16,878 bases of DNA from Nocardioidaceae bacterium (lineage in GTDB: Bacteria; Actinomycetota; Actinomycetes; Propionibacteriales; Nocardioidaceae): contig JACCZI010000064.1 in NCBI GenBank assembly GCA_013696015.1, forward strand, positions 1 through 16,878. The letters are read 5' to 3'. Position numbers and translations under genes: made by a program. Below are positions 14,788 through 16,878 of the stretch, in pieces. Position 1 is the first letter of the stretch. Every line of letters begins with the position of its first letter. The notes below the pieces were generated by a model. The model was not told the DNA's origin, ran no database searches, and saw only the letters and a list, made by a program, of their open reading frames with translations.

Positions 14788-16452
14788 TCAGTGGGCCACG
14801 GCCCCCTCAGCACCGGCACCGGTGAGGGCGCGAACTTCGAGCTCGTCGTAGCGCTCCTCGGCCTCGCGATCCCGAGATGTCATGGCGCCAAGCCAGCCGA
14901 AGAAGAATCCCAGTGGGATGGAGACGATGCCCGGGTTCTCGAGCGGGAACCAGTGGAAGTCGGTGCCGACCCCGAACAGCGACAGGCTCTTGCCGGTCTC
15001 GGGGTCGGCTCCCTTGCCGGACACCACAGGTGAGAAGAAGACCAGCACCACTGACGAGATGAGCCCGGCGTAGATGCTCCAGACCGCTCCGCGGGTGTTG
15101 AAGCGCCGCCAGAAAAGGTTGTAGAGCAACGCCGGCAGGTTGGCAGATGCCGCGACCGCAAAGGCCAGCGCCACAAGGAACGCGATGTTGAGCGACTTCG
15201 CCGGAATCGCCAGCAGGATGGCGATCCCGCCGATCACAAAGGCGGCCACTCGTGCGACGCGTACCTCCGCCTTCTCGCTGACCTCGCCGCGCTTCAACAC
15301 GCTCGCGTAGAGGTCGTGCGCCACCGACGACGCCGAGGTCAACGTCAGGCCGGCGACGACGGCCAGGATCGTGGCGAAGGCGACCGCGGCGATCAGCGCC
15401 AGCAGCACAGCACCTCCGGTCGTGCCCGGACCACCACCGACGGCTTCGGCCAGCAGCGGGGAGGCCAGGTTGCCACCGCTTGCAGACACCTCGGAGTACG
15501 AGTCCTCGCTCAGCAGTGCGGCGGCACCGAAGCCCAGCACCAGCGTCATCAGGTAGAACGCGCCGATCAGCGTGATCGCCCACAACACCGACGTCCGTGC
15601 CTGGCGGGCGGTCGGAACCGTGTAGAAGCGGATCAAGATGTGGGGCAGACCGGCCGTTCCGAGCACCAGGGCGATGCCCAGCGAGAGGAAGTTAATCTTG
15701 CTCGTCGTGTCGGCGCCGTACGTCAGCCCTGGCTCGAGGAACGCCTGCCCCTTGCCGCTGTTGGTCGCCGCAGTCCCGAGCATTTCGGAGATGTTGAAAC
15801 CGAAGTCCTTCAGCACCAGGAACGTGATGAGGATCGTCCCGACCATCAGGAGGACGGCCTTGACGATCTGCACCCAGGTGGTGCCCTTCATGCCGCCGAC
15901 GGTGACGTAGAAGACCATCAACAGACCGACGGCGACGATCGTCAGGTTTTTGACCGCCTCGCTCTGGACGTCGAGCAACAACGCGACCAACGTGCCGGCT
16001 CCGACCATCTGCGCCAGCAGGTAGAAGATCGACACCACGACCGTGGAGAGCGAGGCAGCGGTACGCACGGGACGCTGGCGCATCCGGTACGCCAGCTGAT
16101 CGGCCATCGTGTAGCGGCCGGAGTTGCGGAGCAGCTCGGCGACCAGCAGCAGGGCCACCAGCCACGCGACAAGGAAGCCGATCGAGTAGAGGAAGCCATC
16201 GTACCCGGACAGTGCGATGGCACCGGAGATGCCAAGGAACGACGCGGCGGACATGTAGTCGCCGGCGACGGCGAAGCCGTTCTGCAGACCGGTGAACGAG
16301 CGTCCTCCAGCGTAGTAGTCGGTGGCGGTCTGGTTCTGGCGACTCGCCCACACGGTGATGCCGACGGTCACCAGTACGACGGCGACGAACAGCGTCGTGG
16401 TGAGCGCCTGGTTCGACGAGTCGTCGGCCGCTAGGACGATGCTGTTGTTCAT
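14788..16452 (-). CDS. actP: Acetate/cation symporter, sodium:solute symporter family (ActP/MctC-like)
   Basis: Membrane transporter of 554 aa, close to ActP length, with about thirteen hydrophobic segments. DYYAGGRSFTGLQNGFAVAG (45-64), DYMSAASFLGISG just after it, and GTAGLPHILIRFYTV are characteristic of the SSS acetate permeases. The C-terminal PLGFFFGWLGAMTS is followed by a charged cytoplasmic tail. Its ATG overlaps the DUF485 stop (ATGA), the usual arrangement for this transporter and its small partner. Pairing with acs downstream supports acetate or a short monocarboxylate as substrate. MctC-type proteins also carry propionate and pyruvate, so specificity is not fixed by the sequence. 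Confidence 0.94.
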   Translation of the reverse strand: MNNSIVLAADDSSNQALTTTLFVAVVLVTVGITVWASRQNQTATDYYAGGRSFTGLQNGFAVAGDYMSAASFLGISGAIALSGYDGFLYSIGFLVAWLVALLLVAELLRNSGRYTMADQLAYRMRQRPVRTAASLSTVVVSIFYLLAQMVGAGTLVALLLDVQSEAVKNLTIVAVGLLMVFYVTVGGMKGTTWVQIVKAVLLMVGTILITFLVLKDFGFNISEMLGTAATNSGKGQAFLEPGLTYGADTTSKINFLSLGIALVLGTAGLPHILIRFYTVPTARQARTSVLWAITLIGAFYLMTLVLGFGAAALLSEDSYSEVSASGGNLASPLLAEAVGGGPGTTGGAVLLALIAAVAFATILAVVAGLTLTSASSVAHDLYASVLKRGEVSEKAEVRVARVAAFVIGGIAILLAIPAKSLNIAFLVALAFAVAASANLPALLYNLFWRRFNTRGAVWSIYAGLISSVVLVFFSPVVSGKGADPETGKSLSLFGVGTDFHWFPLENPGIVSIPLGFFFGWLGAMTSRDREAEERYDELEVRALTGAGAEGAVAH

Positions 16453-16793
16453 CGCTCCACCTCGTTGTAGTCGTCACGCAGCCGCGCGGCGAGCGGGTCG
16501 AGCTTGCGGTTGGCGTGGCGGGCGTACAGCGAGGCGATCAGGAACGTCGAGGCGAACTGCAGCAGCCCGAAGACGAGAGCGACGTTGACGTTGCCGATGA
16601 CCTTGGTGTCCATGAAGCCCCCGGCCCAGTTGGACGCGACGACATAGAGGAGGTACCAGACCATGAAGGCAACGGTCATCGGAAAGGCGAACCGGAGGTA
16701 GCGTCTCCGCAGCTCCCGAAAGTCGTCGCTCGCGTGGATGCGTTCGTACGCAGCGTGCTGCGCTGGGGATACTTTCTCAGCCACTGGGTTCAC
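16449..16793 (-). CDS. DUF485 membrane protein (YjcH-like partner of the symporter)
   Basis: A 114-aa inner-membrane protein with the DUF485 pattern: a cytoplasmic helix, DDFRELRRRYLRFAFPM, then two membrane segments (about 36-54 and 66-90) and a charged tail containing YARHANRKLDPLAARL. DUF485 proteins are encoded immediately upstream of ActP-type symporters (yjcH-actP in E. coli) and are thought to assist them; their exact role is not established. The start is GTG at 16793 with a poor ribosome binding site. It is the first gene of the acetate operon. Confidence 0.92.
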   Translation of the reverse strand: MNPVAEKVSPAQHAAYERIHASDDFRELRRRYLRFAFPMTVAFMVWYLLYVVASNWAGGFMDTKVIGNVNVALVFGLLQFASTFLIASLYARHANRKLDPLAARLRDDYNEVER

Positions 16794-16827
16794 CTCGCCG
16801 GCTCGATGGGTCAGGTCATGGTCGGAG

Positions 16828-16833
16828 ATGGTA
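16828..16833 (-). promoter_or_regulatory. Candidate -10 of the acetate operon
   Basis: The minus strand reads TACCAT, which would begin a transcript near 16821 with a leader of about 28 nt. No Crp-type TGTGA-N6-TCACA site was seen between 16794 and the window edge, but the upstream region is cut off. Confidence 0.3.
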
Positions 16834-16878
16834 GGGAGTGCGGCGCCTGAGCGCGACCCCCTGGCAGCCGCCGATGCC

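Noticed and set aside
15316..16434. 372-codon plus-strand open frame opposite the symporter
   Set aside because: The protein is low-complexity and rich in Arg, Gln, Asp and His, with no motifs; the opposite strand is a clear SSS transporter.
16794..16878. Crp binding site controlling the acetate operon
   Set aside because: No TGTGA-N6-TCACA or close variant was found in the visible upstream bases.

Overview
The window is high-GC chromosomal DNA of an actinomycete. The evidence is the codon usage, GTG starts, many ATGA/GTGA stop-start overlaps, a WhiB protein, and gene order. That order closely follows the Mycobacterium tuberculosis Rv3667-Rv3682 neighbourhood as I recall it: ponA2, whiB4, the Get3/ArsA-like ATPase pair Rv3680/Rv3679, Rv3678A, RidA-like Rv3678c, metallo-beta-lactamase-fold Rv3677c, crp, nth, Rv3673c, Nudix Rv3672c, marP, holin-like Rv3669 and acs. 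Extra genes here (an alpha/beta hydrolase, a second Nudix protein, a DUF6328-type membrane protein, and an acetate symporter with its DUF485 partner) indicate a non-mycobacterial actinomycete; I cannot name the genus. No tRNA, rRNA, CRISPR array, insertion sequence or prophage was seen.

Layout. 1-2337 (-): a class A penicillin-binding protein with a PASTA domain, cut by the window edge inside a Pro-rich repeat tail. 2575-2880 (+): a WhiB4-like Fe-S regulator, ending at a strong hairpin at 2949-2987. 3003-5995 (-): alpha/beta hydrolase, then the two Get3/ArsA-like ATPases. 6031-8231 (+): a compact four-gene operon encoding a 52-aa conserved protein, a RidA-family protein, a Nudix hydrolase with a split Nudix box, and an MBL-fold hydrolase. 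8298-8975 (-): a Crp/Fnr regulator. 9042-11747 (+): endonuclease III, a 48-aa lipoprotein-like peptide, a CoA-type Nudix hydrolase and MarP, every junction a 4-nt overlap. 11759-12172 (-): a holin-X-like membrane protein. 12330-12752 (+): a DUF6328-type membrane protein. 12759-16793 (-): an acetate operon of DUF485 protein, acetate/cation symporter and acetyl-CoA synthetase.

Several genes appear to be transcribed as leaderless mRNAs. A TANNNT -10 element lies 6-7 nt before the start codon of the PBP (2337), bagA (5209), the hydrolase (5995), the 52-aa gene (6031) and nth (9042). The hydrolase and 52-aa gene diverge from a gap of only 35 bp.

Functionally the block combines cell-wall synthesis and periplasmic stress (PBP, MarP), redox and cAMP regulation (WhiB, Crp), DNA repair (Nth), metabolite and nucleotide housekeeping (RidA, Nudix, MBL) and acetate assimilation. 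Most of it is conserved core genome. The best candidates for something under-described are the 6031-8231 operon with its bidirectional leaderless promoter, the 48-aa peptide that replaces a thioredoxin-like protein, and the WhiB protein with a fifth cysteine. I saw no clear new defence or mobile system.
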